A stretch of DNA of 64,000 nt from Oegoconia quadripuncta (GCA_949316235.1 OX438744.1:1922001-1986000); one strand, 5' to 3'. Shown: positions 43,848 to 54,529, numbered from the stretch's first letter. Program-made: numbers and translations. Notes: a model not told the origin generated them from the letters alone.

Positions 43848-44550
43848 TGAGTGATTGTGTGAGTGTGTGTGTGTGTGCGCGTGTGTGTGTGTGTGCGTGT
43901 GTGTGAATGTGTGTATGGATGAGTGTAGATATATTTATTACAAAAGGTAAGAATAGCTATATAATAGTAAAAGTAAAACATTATCTATGTAGATTAAGCT
44001 ATAAAAATGTCATTATATAAAGATATACCGGTATAATATTATTATATTGTTATATATATATTTAAAATATTATTATAGAAAGATATACAGATATTAGATT
44101 AGGATATTATATGAAGGAGTGCTTCAGTATCATCGAAGCTTAGAGATTTAAGCCAGGAAGTAACGGTTTTTTTACACGAAAATTTTGACAAATGGTAGAT
44201 TTTTAGGACTTTGTTCATCTTATTATAAAGGAAACCTCCCAGGAAAATAAAGAATTTATTGGTAAACGCTTTTAAAAATTGTGTATCGGGACATACTCCA
44301 TGTTTGAGTCGCTTGTTTGCATTAGTGTTGGGGTCATATTTTAGTTGTGAATGCTGTCTTAAAATAGTCTGAAGGACAAATAATTTCCGAACAGATAGAA
44401 CATCAAGAAGCGGATAAAGATCCTTGGAGGGGTAACGGAATGGTAGAGAGAGACTGACTTTTAGAACAGCTCTTTGAGCCCTTTCAATTTTCAATAGTCT
44501 GCTCTTGCCAGTACCGCCCCATACTGTTAAACAGTCTAGTCACGGTCAAG
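43529..44550 (-). mobile_element. LINE-K: ORF2 C-terminus, GT-rich 3' UTR and (ATT)n tail
   Basis: Reading leftwards, a frame from about 44545 gives TVWGGTGKSRLLKIERAQRA, VLKVSLSLPFRYPS, LDVLSVRKLFVLQTIL, FLGGFLYNKMNKVLKIYHLS and a stop near 44099. This is the RT-distal end of a Jockey-like ORF2. The 3' UTR holds a long (CA)n tract (43804-43915) and ends with GGTAATCTGTCATACAGGC, AGAGAACAAATAAAG and (ATT)n at 43529-43552. Confidence 0.82.
43804..43918. repeat. (GT)n microsatellite inside the LINE-K 3' UTR
   Basis: Two GT-rich blocks broken by GAGAGAGTGAGTGATTGTG. Confidence 0.95.
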
Positions 44551-45042
44551 TCATTTTTCAATAAAGTGGCAGAATTCTTTACAAAAGATTTGGGCGGCTT
44601 CTTCGTGGAAACTCGAAAGCTTCGTTGGCCTCTTAAAATAAAATAATATTGTAAGTTACTCTTGGTAGAAAAGAAGAGAAGCGAGTAAAGGGGCAAACTG
44701 TGAAACTCAAATTTAGGTAATTATACCGGATGAGTTGTTTACCGTAAGGAAAAAATGGGGCATATTAGGTGAAATAGACTTCGATCTATTATATAAATTA
44801 TTGGCATAGGTAGTTTTTTTTTCAAAACCATTGTCGACGCACGCGCCGGCTGGAGATTGATATGGGACTAGCGGGGTAACGAGACTAGCAACACATATTT
44901 TCTCCAAGTTCTTTTAATTTATTTATCTTAATGATATAATTATGTGGAATAAATAGGCCACGATTACGAACTTCAAATGACACAACGCTTTATTCGATGA
45001 TGGTTTTGAAAAAAAAAAAATTTAAAGTACCTATGCCAAATT

Positions 45043-45531
45043 GAGCATCGGTGACTCAGCGGTTAAGACGCGGTCTCCCATGTACGAAGGAGTTTTTAAA
45101 TTTAATTTAATATTATGTGCATTTATCCGACTGCTTTTAAAACGGTGATGAAAAACATCGCGAGGAAACCGGCTTGTCTGAGAAATAAAAATTCTAAGGC
45201 ATGTGAAGTCTCCAACCCGCATTGGACCAGCGTGGTGGACTTGTAACGAGGTGTACAACCTCTTCTAAATTCCGTCTTCTTTTCGGTAATCTCTTTGGCG
45301 TTTTCTTTTTTGGAACATTATTCAAAATTCGGAATTCTAAATTGTTTTTTGAAATTCTTTTTTGAAAATAATTTAGAATTCCGAATTTTGAATAATGTTC
45401 CAAAAAAGAAAACGCTAAAGAGATTACCGAAAAGAAGACGGAATTTAGAAGAGGTTGTACACTTCGTTACAGACTCCCTCATTATACGAGGGAAGGCCTA
45501 TATCCTTGCTGTGGGAAACGAGCTGATGATG
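45043..45531 (+). mobile_element. SINE-D with 11-bp target duplication, itself interrupted
   Basis: Head GAGCATCGGTGACTCAGCGG, body GGTGATGAAAAACATCGCGA and GCATTGGACCAGCGTGGTGG, 3' end GTGGGAAACGAGCTGATGAT. ACCTATGCCAA borders both sides (45029-45039 and 45532-45542). A palindromic MITE occupies 45243-45470. Confidence 0.88.
45243..45470. mobile_element. Palindromic foldback MITE-P, 101-bp arms
   Basis: Left arm 45243-45343 (GTAACGAGGTGTACAACCTC to GGAATTCTAAATT) is the reverse complement of 45370-45470 with about three mismatches. The 26-bp centre is T/A-rich. Mirror-image short frames in both directions are a by-product of the palindrome. Confidence 0.92.
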
Positions 45532-45609
45532 ACCTATGCCAATTTCACTTAACTAATACGCTCCATTTTTCCCTTACGGTATAGTTAAATCCAAATTTTT
45601 CCCGAGCAC

Positions 45610-45945
45610 TTAAAGCGACCATTTCCGGGGCAAACCACTAGTGATTATTAACACGTAGACTTTATGAAATGACTCATAAACTTGTATTCATGCATGCATA
45701 GGTAATGGCGGCAATTACTTTTTATTACCCTGATTAGCTTTACTAACAAGAAAATTGATGTTTTATTACAGTAATATTTTGTCGGGTGACTAGGAAAATA
45801 TGAAAATTAATTGGGAGCGTAATTGTTTCCCGCTGAAACTTAAGGGGTTGGAAAAACTTCACGACCTCTATTCCAAATGTGGGGGTCCGAGATATCCCAA
45901 TTATTAAAAGTTTATGCTTGAAACAACAAACAAACAACAAACAAA
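45610..45945. other. No gene seen
   Basis: No recognised repeat. Confidence 0.4.
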
Positions 45946-46120
45946 CAAAATATTAAATATTGTACAACAATACGAAGCATACAAAAAAATAAGAAAAAAG
46001 GAGATAGTACAATTTGGCGGCCTTATCACTAAAAGCGATCTCTTCCAGGCACCTTTTGGGTTGAGAAACATTACGCACATGACATGTAGGTAGCGTGCAC
46101 GGTAAACTAATTTTAATAAA
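45945..46120 (-). mobile_element. LINE-J 3' end with hairpin
   Basis: GGCGGCCTTATCACTAAAAG then CGATCTCTTCCAGGCACCTT. Sense-strand hairpin ATCGCT-TTT-AGTGAT (46025-46039), keeping pairing by a G-U wobble. Confidence 0.75.
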
Positions 46121-46245
46121 ATAAATAAATCACCTAGATAATTTAATACGTTAATTGAATACATACAAACATACATACATAATATATATATATAAAAAAA
46201 TAATAATAAAATAATAATAAAATAATAATAAATATATACCCATAT

Positions 46246-46475
46246 GACGACCGATTGGTGTAGTGGATAGTGACCCTATCAGCGAAACCAACGGTTGCTG
46301 GTTCGAATACCGCGAGGGGTAAATGTTTGTGTGATGAATACGAACATTTATTCCCGAGTCATGGATGTTTATATAAATATTTATGTATGTTTATCCGTTA
46401 TCTAGTATCCATAGCACAAGCTTTGCTTAGTTTGGGACTAGATGATTGGTGTAAGTATTTAAAAAAAAAAAAAAA
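46246..46475 (+). mobile_element. SINE-A, full length
   Basis: Head GACGACCGATTGGTGTAGTG, box B-like GGTTCGAATACCGCGAGG, body to GACTAGATGATTGGTGTAAG, A-run. Confidence 0.92.
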
Positions 46476-46615
46476 ATTTGAATTTATACTAATTAAATAT
46501 AATAGTGCGTAACTAAGCACACAGTAATTAATGTGAGTATGAAACGAAAAGAGGATAGATAGATAGACAACATTCATGTTTCTCTTTTGAAATGTACAGA
46601 AATGTACCCGTAACA

Positions 46616-46810
46616 GGTAAAACTATGGCCGTTGAAACATGAAAATATATAAATATTTATTGGTGCGATCATTCGATTCATGCTAAATTGCAGAGCCTCC
46701 AACACCGTTGTAAAGTCACTTGTCTCTCAGTCGTTTGCAGGATGCATTTCGGAAGAATGACTTGACAGTGACTAGATTCTGTATACGCCAAGTATATACG
46801 ACAATTGACT
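46616..46810 (+). mobile_element. LINE-D-derived segment also present at 51014-51158
   Basis: The stretch GCGATCATTCGATTCATGCT to GTATACGCCAAGTATA is practically identical in the two places. Its frame KLQSLQHRCKVTCLSVVCRM matches LINE-D ORF2 (QSLEHRRKVACLSVFYRMH). The 51-kb copy lacks 31 bp after GGCCGTTG. Confidence 0.8.
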
Positions 46811-47460
46811 TATTTTGCGGATTCTAAATTGTTTTCTGAAACAGGAGTCGGTCGTTTTTCGAAAACTGCAACGAATAGATCATGGTTACCTACCTTTATT
46901 TTTATTAAGCCACATAAAATTGAACTTATAGTAATTTTTCAAATAATTATATTGTATGTGTAATTATTATATTCGAAAAGTGTATTTTATTTTATTTTAT
47001 TTTATTTATTTAGGACAATAAACAATTGTACAGTAGCTTAATTTTAAGGAATAACAATAATTTTACCTAATTGTACAACCAGCACCATTGTCCCCAAAGT
47101 AGCATCATAATGTTCACAGAGAAACCAAAAACATTTACAGTAGTAGAAAAACAAAAAAACTGTTTTTATAACTAGAATTTCAGGTAAGTATGTATACAGG
47201 CAAATACTATATTAACTCTATATACAGGTGTGTATACCCACAAATTTTACTTACGTACAGATTTTAACATTTGAACCACTCCTAGTATGTAGGTACTATT
47301 AAGAGTAGTTCAAATATTAAAATTTTCTAATTCGTCAATTAATCATTTTTTGTAGCCATATGATGTAAGTGTTGAGTGTAAACGTGTGACTGCTAATTAA
47401 AACACAGGACTTCAGTTTATTTCGGGGTTGTTTATTCGTCGACTTCTGCTGAACCGATAG
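46810..47460. other. AT-rich, possible reversed LINE tail, no gene
   Basis: A (TTTTA)n run at 46984-47015 leads into TTTAGGACAATAAACAATTG, the look of a reversed LINE 3' end. No coding region was recognised. Confidence 0.4.
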
Positions 47461-47464
47461 GCGT

Positions 47465-47616
47465 GAGAACCACGACCCTTTTTTTTTTTTTTTGACGGGG
47501 GGAAATCGCATTTACGCGTTCGACCCGCCGCTGACCAGACGGGAGCGGTCCTACCCACTAAAAACCCCCCGGTGTTCCTGTTTTATAGCGCACCGAAACG
47601 GGAGAACCACGACCCT
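47465..47616 (-). mobile_element. LINE-S 3' fragment (47480-47601) with 15-bp target duplication
   Basis: GAGAACCACGACCCT occurs at 47465-47479 and 47602-47616. Between them lie a T-run and a GC-rich segment (GACGGGGGGAAATCGC, TCCTACCCACTAAAAACC) similar to LINE-S at 60773. Confidence 0.85.
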
Positions 47617-47796
47617 GGTACACTTCTCACAGCTCTCAACTTCCCACATGGTCCAGCAAGGATACACTTTTAAATTCCTATAATTTTAAAGGCCGTGATT
47701 TTTTGCAAATGTTTAGAAAACATGTCATTGATAGAATAAAAAAATCTAACAAATGAGCGGCTCACTTTAGATATAATATTGATATTTATTAATAAC

Positions 47797-48114
47797 AATG
47801 TAAACAACATTAGGTTTACGACTCGGAGGTCGCGGATTCGATCCCCAGCGGGGTACATGTTTAAGTACTCGGTTTGGTTGGTGGTAGGGCATTTTAAAAT
47901 GTCCGCCTGGCTAGCTACCACCATCTTATCTAAATCTGCCGCCAAGCAGCAATGTTAATAGCATTGTTGTGTTCCGGTTGTCAGAGATAAGATAGCCAAA
48001 TGTGTTGGGGTTTCCGGGTCAGTACGCATCCACCTTCGACCTCATCTTCACTTAACATCAGGTGTGATTGAGATCAAGTACGAACCCGTCGTGCATAAAA
48101 AAAAAAAAAAAAAA
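47797..48114 (+). mobile_element. SINE-C, near full length
   Basis: AACAATGTAAACAACATTAG, box B GGATTCGATCCCCAGCGGGG, full body, CATCAGGTGTGATTGAGATC and A-run. Confidence 0.92.
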
Positions 48115-48770
48115 TACCACTATGAATTTCATTGCGTCGGCGAATATACTGATAAAACACGCGTGTGTTACCAACGCAAATAGTGAAGTTATATTCTGTA
48201 ACTACACTATTTGCTATGACAAAGAACATACGTCTCATACAGCCAAGTTATAACACCATCAGCCCGGTGTTTAAATATCACTGATCATGTGTTATGGAGA
48301 TCAGTAATAAATTATACTAAATTAAATTGTTTTTTTTTTTCAAATGTCGAATTTGCCCACCTCGCTGCGCCAGGCAGTTTTATTCTGTTTTCTCGCAGGT
48401 ATGTTTATTCCTTCGGCTCGTGCTGAAATCCGCCTCGTGTGTTATAGACACCATAACGCACTTATATCGTGATGTACTTTGTTTATTGCCTAAGAGGACC
48501 GGTAATTTTTTAGGCATTCACGCCATGAACAGAAATTAATGAGTGATTACACGAAAGAGTTAACTTCCTAACCACCGTCTCATTACCGAGGCAAAAGTGG
48601 ATATTAATTATTCTACCCGCATTATCCAAACCGTGAAAATCTACTGATTGATGGAGGTTGTCTCGCCTGCTTGAAAGCGTTTTGGCTTCCTACTTACCTA
48701 TTTCATTTGGTACACTCAGCCACAAGACGACGGTAACACTTTTTGTATAAAAGAATTATGAAGTATATTT
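48115..48770. other. No gene seen
   Basis: No recognised repeat. Short frames only. Confidence 0.45.
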
Positions 48771-49008
48771 GACGACCGATTGGTGTAGTGGATAGTGACC
48801 CTGTTAGCGAAACCAACGGTTGCGGGTTCGAATCCCGGTAAATGTTTGTGTGATGAATATGAACATTTATTCCTGAGTCATGGATGTTTATATAAATATT
48901 TATATATGTTTATCCGTTATCTAGTGTCCATAGTACAAGCTTTGCTTAGTTTGGGACTAGATGATTGGTGTAAGTGTCCGAAATATTTATTTATTATATT
49001 ATTATTGC
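48771..49008 (+). mobile_element. SINE-A, full length
   Basis: Head GACGACCGATTGGTGTAGTG, box B GGTTCGAATCCCGG (the following GCGAGGG is missing), body, (TTA)n tail. Confidence 0.92.
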
Positions 49009-49044
49009 TGAATGAAATATAATTATTTGAATTGGAAGTATAGA

Positions 49045-49380
49045 ACTTAAGAATTTAGAAAACCCCCGAGAATACAAGTGATTATGATCATCCAGATAAA
49101 TCAGTGTTGAAAGATAAATATCTTCGAAACGGCTTAATCAAATATGGCTAGGAACATATCTCCGGATTTAATCTAAAAAAAAATGACAATTTAGAAAACC
49201 TTTGAAACACGATGATATCATCGAAACGCACAAAAAAAACAATGTAAAAAGCCGCTTAACTGATTTCATGGCTAAGAACCTGTGCCCTCGTTTAATCATT
49301 AATATAAAAAACGGCATTCAAGTTGGACTATGTATTATTGAGATACACCCGGACCATACTGGACACACACGCACTATACT
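49045..49380 (+). mobile_element. Interspersed repeat family T, copy 2
   Basis: TTTAGAAAACCCCCGAGAAT, GAAACGGCTTAATCAAATAT and ATTATTGAGATACACCCGGA follow the order seen at 15613-15935. Confidence 0.55.
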
Positions 49381-49407
49381 GGACACACAATTCATAATAA
49401 AATAAAT

Positions 49408-49669
49408 AAATATCCTTAGACATACACACAGCGCCATCTAGTTCCACAGTAAGCAACTATAGGTTTGTGTTCTGAATCTAGATGGTTGATATACTACATA
49501 AATACATTTTTTTTTGTAAATAAATACTTATTATAAATGAAAAACATACATAACTCGGGTACACATGTCCGTATTCATCACACAAACATATGCCCACAGC
49601 GGGATTCGAATCCGCAACCTTTTGGTATAGCGGTCAGAGTTGCTAACCACTACACCAAACAGGTCGTCA
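49408..49669 (-). mobile_element. SINE-B, full length
   Basis: CTCF-like core at 49431-49439, box B GGGATTCGAATCCGCAACC, head CCAAACAGGTCGTC. Confidence 0.92.
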
Positions 49670-49674
49670 ACCTT

Positions 49675-49935
49675 CGTCGGCCAAAATACATTTTTTTTTT
49701 AAACACACATCACCATCTAGTTCCACAGTAAGCAGCTATAGCTTTGTGTTGTGGATACTAGATGGTTGATATACTGCATAAATAATTTTTTATTTTGTAA
49801 ATAATTACTTATTATAAATGAAAACATCCATAACTCAGGCACACATGTCCGTATTCATCACACAAACATATGCCCATGGCGTTCAGAATTGATAACCATT
49901 ACACCAACCTCAACCGTCGTCGGCCAAAATACATT
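49675..49935 (-). mobile_element. SINE-B with perfect 18-bp target duplication
   Basis: CGTCGGCCAAAATACATT occurs at 49675-49692 and 49918-49935. The SINE lies between (49693-49917), starting with its reversed A-tail. Box B is largely deleted and the CTCF-like core is mutated. Confidence 0.92.
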
Positions 49936-49963
49936 GTAGGTACATCTACTTTTTTAATGGAGC

Positions 49964-51017
49964 AGCTATATTACGCGAGGTGTGATTGAGGTCAAGTGCT
50001 AACCCGTTGTGCATAAAGAAATATATACTATATATTACGCCATTAAATGAGTAATATAGAATTATGGCACAGTGTGCATAATTATGCATACCTAATATTT
50101 GCACAAGTGTAAATAAATTCATAGATATTAGACAGTGTTCCTAAAACCCGGGTCTTTGAGTAAACAAAGCTGTCATATTAAAGGAGGTCAAATAGGTATA
50201 AAATGTGGTGCAACGATGACGTAACTTACCAGTGTAAGCAGGGGTACGATTTTTAACTGACTACAAAAAGAACGAGGTTATGAAATGCATATTACAGCAA
50301 ATGTATAATAAGATATTTCCCTAAATAAGATGGCGGGTCAGTACGTTAACCTTCGACGTCACCTTCACTTACATTAGGTGTGATTGAAGTTTTTATTTAT
50401 TTATTTATTTATAATATATCCACAACACAAGCATATAGTTGCTTACTGTGGAACTAGATGGCGCTGTGTGTATGTCTAAGGATATTTATTTATTATTTAT
50501 TTATTTATAATATCATATCCACAACACAAGCATATAATAATAAATAATAATAATAATAAATATCTTTGGACATACACACAGCGCCATCTAGTTCCACTTT
50601 AAGCAACTATAGGCTTGTGTTGTGGATACCAGGTGGTTTATATACTACATAAATATTTTTTTTTGTAAATAAATACATATATAAATGAAAAACATCCATA
50701 ACTCGGGAACACATGTCTGTATTCATCATACAAACATATGCCCCTAGCGAGATTCGAACCCGCAACCTTTTGGTATAGCAGCAGAGTTTCTAACCACTAC
50801 ACCAAATATCCACAACACAAGCATATAGTTGCTTACTGTGGAACTAGATGGCGCTGTGTGTATGTCTAAGGATATTTATTTATTATCACACTCTCATTGC
50901 CTGACGTAGTCAAGCATGTCAAACGATGTCACGCTAAGGGGGCTAGGAGCGTCGCGCGGCCAGCTTACACTGGTAGTATAGTCGTCATACCGCTGACTGT
51001 ACTTAACCGGTTGTAAC
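49964..51017. repeat. Tandem duplication, copy 1 (1054 bp)
   Basis: From AGCTATATTACGCGAGG to TACTTAACCGGTTGTAAC. It includes SINE-C and SINE-B pieces and two short unique stretches. It is nearly identical to copy 2, with about eight substitutions noticed by eye. Confidence 0.95.
50408..50885. mobile_element. Cluster of SINE-B copies in duplication copy 1
   Basis: Plus-strand body fragments at 50420-50480 and 50813-50880 flank a reversed copy at 50560-50808, which has box B GAGATTCGAACCCGCAACC. CTCF-like cores at 50456-50464, 50581-50589 and 50846-50854. Confidence 0.88.
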
Positions 51018-51540
51018 TATGGCCGTTGCGATCATTCGATTCATGCTAAATTGCAGAGCCTCCAACACCGTTGTAAAGTCACTTGTCTCTCAGTCGTTTG
51101 CAGGATGCATTTCGGAAGAATGACTTGACAGTGACTAGATTCTGTATACGCCAAGTATAGCTATATTACGCGAGGTGTGATTGAGGTCAAGTGCTAACCC
51201 GTTGTGCATAAAGAAATATATATATTACGCCATTAAATGAGTAATATAGAATTATGGCACAGTGTACATAATTATGCATACCTAATATTTGCACAAGTGT
51301 AAATAAATTCATAGATATTAGACAGTGTTCCTAAAACCCGGGTCTTTGAGTAAACAAAGCTGTCATATTAAAGGAGGTCAAATAGGTATAAAATGTGGCG
51401 CAACGATGACGTAACTTACCAGTGTAAGCAGGGGTACGATTTTTAACTGACTACAAAAAGAACGAGGTTATGAAATGCATATTACAGCAAATGTATAATA
51501 AGATATTTCCCTAAATAAGATGGCGGGTCAGTACGTTACA

Positions 51541-51764
51541 GTTCTCGAGGCGTAAGCTCAGCTTTGCATTTGTGTGAGTGACGTCAAGCTGCTAGCGGTA
51601 CAAGAGGTGAAGTGCGGCATGTGCGCGGCAGGGAAGCGACGCGCAGCGGACACGCCGCGCCTCAGGCCACGTTTAAACAATGCGCGGGACGCGCTGCGCC
51701 ACAAGCCGTATCTCTATCTGTGTGCACTCACACAAATGCAAAGCTGATCTTACGCCTCGAGAAC
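51541..51764. mobile_element. 224-bp MITE with 40-bp terminal inverted repeats
   Basis: GTTCTCGAGGCGTAAGCTCA onward (51541-51580) is the reverse complement of 51725-51764 with one mismatch. The centre is GC-rich. Copy 1 of the duplication shows the empty site at 50348/50349. No target duplication is evident, so the class is open. Confidence 0.88.
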
Positions 51765-51829
51765 ACCTTCGACGTCACCTTCACTTACATTAGGTGTGAT
51801 TGAAGTTTTTATTTATTTATAATATATCC

Positions 51830-52290
51830 ACAACACAAGCATATAGTTGCTTACTGTGGAACTAGATGGTGCTGTGTGTATGTCTAAGGATATTTATTTA
51901 TTATTTATTTATTTATAATATCATATCCACAACACAAGCATATAATAATAAATAATAATAATAATAAATATCTTTGGACATACACACATCGCCATCTAGT
52001 TCCACTTTAAGCAACTATAGGCTTGTGTTGTGTATACCAGGTGGTTTATATACTACATAAATATTTTTTTTTTGTAAATAAATACATATATAAATGAAAA
52101 ACATCCATAACTCGGGAACACATGTCTGTATTCATCATACAAACATATGCCCCTAGCGAGATTCGAACCCGCAACCTTTTGGTATAGCAGCAGAGTTTCT
52201 AACCACTACACCAAATATCCACAACACAAGCATATAGTTGCTTACTGTGGAACTAGATGGCGCTGTGTGTATGTCTAAGGATATTTATTT
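51830..52290. mobile_element. Cluster of SINE-B copies in duplication copy 2
   Basis: Same arrangement as 50408-50885. Only the last of the three CTCF-like cores is intact (52255-52263). The first is AGATGGTGC and the second AGATGGCGA. Confidence 0.88.
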
Positions 52291-52449
52291 ATTATCACAC
52301 TCTCATTGCCTGACGTAGTCAAGCATGTCAAACGATGTCACGCTAAGGGGGCTAGGAGCGTCGCGCGGCCAGCTAACACTGGTAGTATAGTTATTGGTAA
52401 TCTGTGGTATAGTCGTCATACCGTTGACTGTACTTAACCGGTTGTAACC

Positions 52450-52795
52450 ATAACTTTAGGTACATAGTATATTTGAATTTATATTCAGTTACGTATGACT
52501 ACAAAATGGTTATGCAAATTGATGTCTATTATATTAAAAAGAAGACGAAAGATGCTGGGATTTTCCCCAAGCCATTATATGTGCTGGCGAATGACTACTG
52601 CAAACATTGTACACCATTACATTTTTGGTATGTATAAAATTTATATATCTGACTTAGGTGTTATTTATATTTTGCATTCTCAAATACCTACGTAGAATGC
52701 AAATAATGATGCTGACGACACAGATTAATCATCGAGATAACTACATAACATGTATATGTATAGGTACTTGTGGCGCAATTGCATTCACTTTTAGT
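52450..52795. other. No gene seen
   Basis: AT-rich. Two short frames without recognisable domains. Confidence 0.4.
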
Positions 52796-52842
52796 TTTTA
52801 CCCGACTGTCCAAGGAAGGTGGGTAATGTTTTTCGAGTGTAT
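52796..52842 (+). mobile_element. Interspersed repeat family H, short fragment
   Basis: TTACCCGACTGTCCAAGGAA then GGTAATGTTTTTCGAGTGTA matches the start of 59668-59890. Confidence 0.65.
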
Positions 52843-52845
52843 TTT

Positions 52846-53176
52846 ATTTTTATGCACGACGGGTTCGTACTTGACCTCAGTCACACCTGATGTTAAGTGA
52901 AGATGAGGTCGAAGGTGGAAGCGTACTGACCCGGAAACCCCAACACATTTGGGGGACTGGCTATCTTATCTCTGACAACCGGAACACAACAATGCTATTA
53001 ACATTGCTGCTTGGCGGCAGATTTAGATAAGATTGTGGTAGCTAGCCAGCCGTACATTTTAAAATGCCCTACCACCAACCAAACCGAGTACTTAAACATG
53101 TACCCCGCTGGGGATCGAACCCGCGACCTCCGAATCCTAAACCCAAGTTATTTAAATTGAGCCACCGAGGCGGTTA
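52846..53176 (-). mobile_element. SINE-C, full length
   Basis: TGCACGACGGGTTCGTACTT, body, box B GGGGATCGAACCCGCGACC, head GAGCCACCGAGGCGG. Confidence 0.92.
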
Positions 53177-53439
53177 AACGGAGGCGGAGTATGTTACATA
53201 TAAACCGGGAATAAATATGAAGAAACGGAGAAACTACTTACCGTAACCTCATAAGGGCATCTATTATTTTATTTTTATTCATTTACCAATTATATACAAA
53301 ATTCAATACTCATCCCAATAATAATATATAAATTATAAAATTATAATAGCTTAATAGTATTTGTTGTCTGTGGCTGAATATCTGAGCATATCTTACGTTA
53401 TTCATACAACTTCTTAATTTGCGCTAATAACACACTTTC

Positions 53440-53710
53440 TTCATACGCCCACACACACACACGCACATACACAATCACACACACATGTAATCACACACAC
53501 ACTCACGCTCACACGCATACATCCTATCTCGCAACATAAGGCCTTTCCATTCCAGAGGGTGAGAGGCTGGTGATCTGTCACACAGGTTTCCTAGTACGGA
53601 CACCAGTCTCTCACAAAATTTTGTACTTACATGTAGCATATCTCGTAGATTAAGGACCTATTGTTTATACCTGTATACTTTTGTGAGAGAGAATAAAAAC
53701 TTTAAAAAAA
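53440..53710 (+). mobile_element. LINE-K 3' UTR with CA tract
   Basis: CA-rich 53450-53520, GGTGATCTGTCACACAGG, ACACCAGTCTCTCACAAAAT, GTGAGAGAGAATAAAAAC and an A-rich tail. Confidence 0.78.
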
Positions 53711-53731
53711 AAAATAAAAATAAAAAAAATG

Positions 53732-53829
53732 ATTATATTCATCACACAAACATTTACCCCTTCATATTCGAACCCGCAACCGTTGGTTTCACTGACAGGG
53801 TCACTGTCCACTACACTAATTGGTCGTCG
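53732..53829 (-). mobile_element. SINE-A head fragment
   Basis: ATTCATCACACAAACATTTA, box B ATTCGAACCCGCAACC, head ACTAATTGGTCGTC. Confidence 0.85.
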
Positions 53830-53927
53830 AATTAAATGAAAGCATTAAAAATACTTGTGTTTGAGCATCAGCTGCTAACTCCTCTATGGACTCCTAAACT
53901 CATAAAAGTATGAAATCTAAGGGAACC

Positions 53928-54125
53928 TGTTTTTACTCGTCTGCCCAAGGAAGGAAGGATAAGGTATGTATATATGTCCGCTCCTTTGGCGCATTCTATA
54001 GCCTAAACAGCTTGACCGATTTCGAAGTGAATGCTGTCGTTCGATTCGTCTTGGTACCCGCAGTGTCATAGGATACATTTCCAATATGGCATCTGCAAAG
54101 TACAAAAATGCTAAGTAAATAGTTA
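53928..54125 (+). mobile_element. Interspersed repeat family H, copy
   Basis: CTGCCCAAGGAAGGAAGG, TAAACAGCTTGACCGATTTC, GTGTCATAGGATACATTTCC, in the same order as 1990-2200. Confidence 0.68.
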
Positions 54126-54529
54126 AGGATAAATTGTCTGCTCGGTCAGTTCTTGGATGGGTGACCATTAGTGGTATTTCAATACGAATGTTTCAGTGCT
54201 TTGGGAAGGTGGTCTAAACAGTCGGTCCCGTTGTTTTTAATTGAAGGCAGTCGTTATGTCGGTGGCATAGAGGTGGCTTGAAAACACTAACTGTCAGGTG
54301 GCCAATAGTTTGACACAATAACACTAAAACCGCACTGGGGCCGCCTGGTGGATTATGGACCATAAGACGTGTAAGGCTGGTGATGGTGCGGTATGTGGAT
54401 TGCATCTGAAGCGTAACACTTCTAGTTAATAGATACGAGATTTAGAAAGAAGTGAAAAATGTGACGAAAATGTGTGAAATTTTAATTTGCAGCTTTATGA
54501 AAACAAAAGCCGCCATCATAATTTGAAAC

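Larger units (their letters stand above)
44715..45610. mobile_element. Inverted-repeat element MITE-M with nested SINE-D
   Basis: Left: ACCGGATGAGTTGTTTACCG, GGGGCATATTAGGTGAAATA, ATTGGCATAGGTAG and TTTTTTCAAAACCATTG. The right side mirrors them in reverse: TGGTTTTGAAAAAA (45001), ACCTATGCCAA (45029) and, after the SINE, TTTCACTTAACTAATACGCT and CCCTTACGGTATAGTT. A partial copy is at 32865-33030. Confidence 0.7.
51159..52448. repeat. Tandem duplication, copy 2 (1290 bp)
   Basis: Same sequence as copy 1 plus a 224-bp inverted-repeat element (51541-51764) and about 22 extra bases around 52388-52409. Confidence 0.95.

Noticed and set aside
45194..45552. Two similar Lys/Arg-rich proteins read in opposite directions
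   Set aside because: Both come from the arms of the palindromic MITE and mirror each other; no host gene.
49400..52290. Possible CRISPR-like array of regular repeats
   Set aside because: Eukaryotic DNA; the repeats are SINE-B pieces in mixed orientation with irregular spacing.
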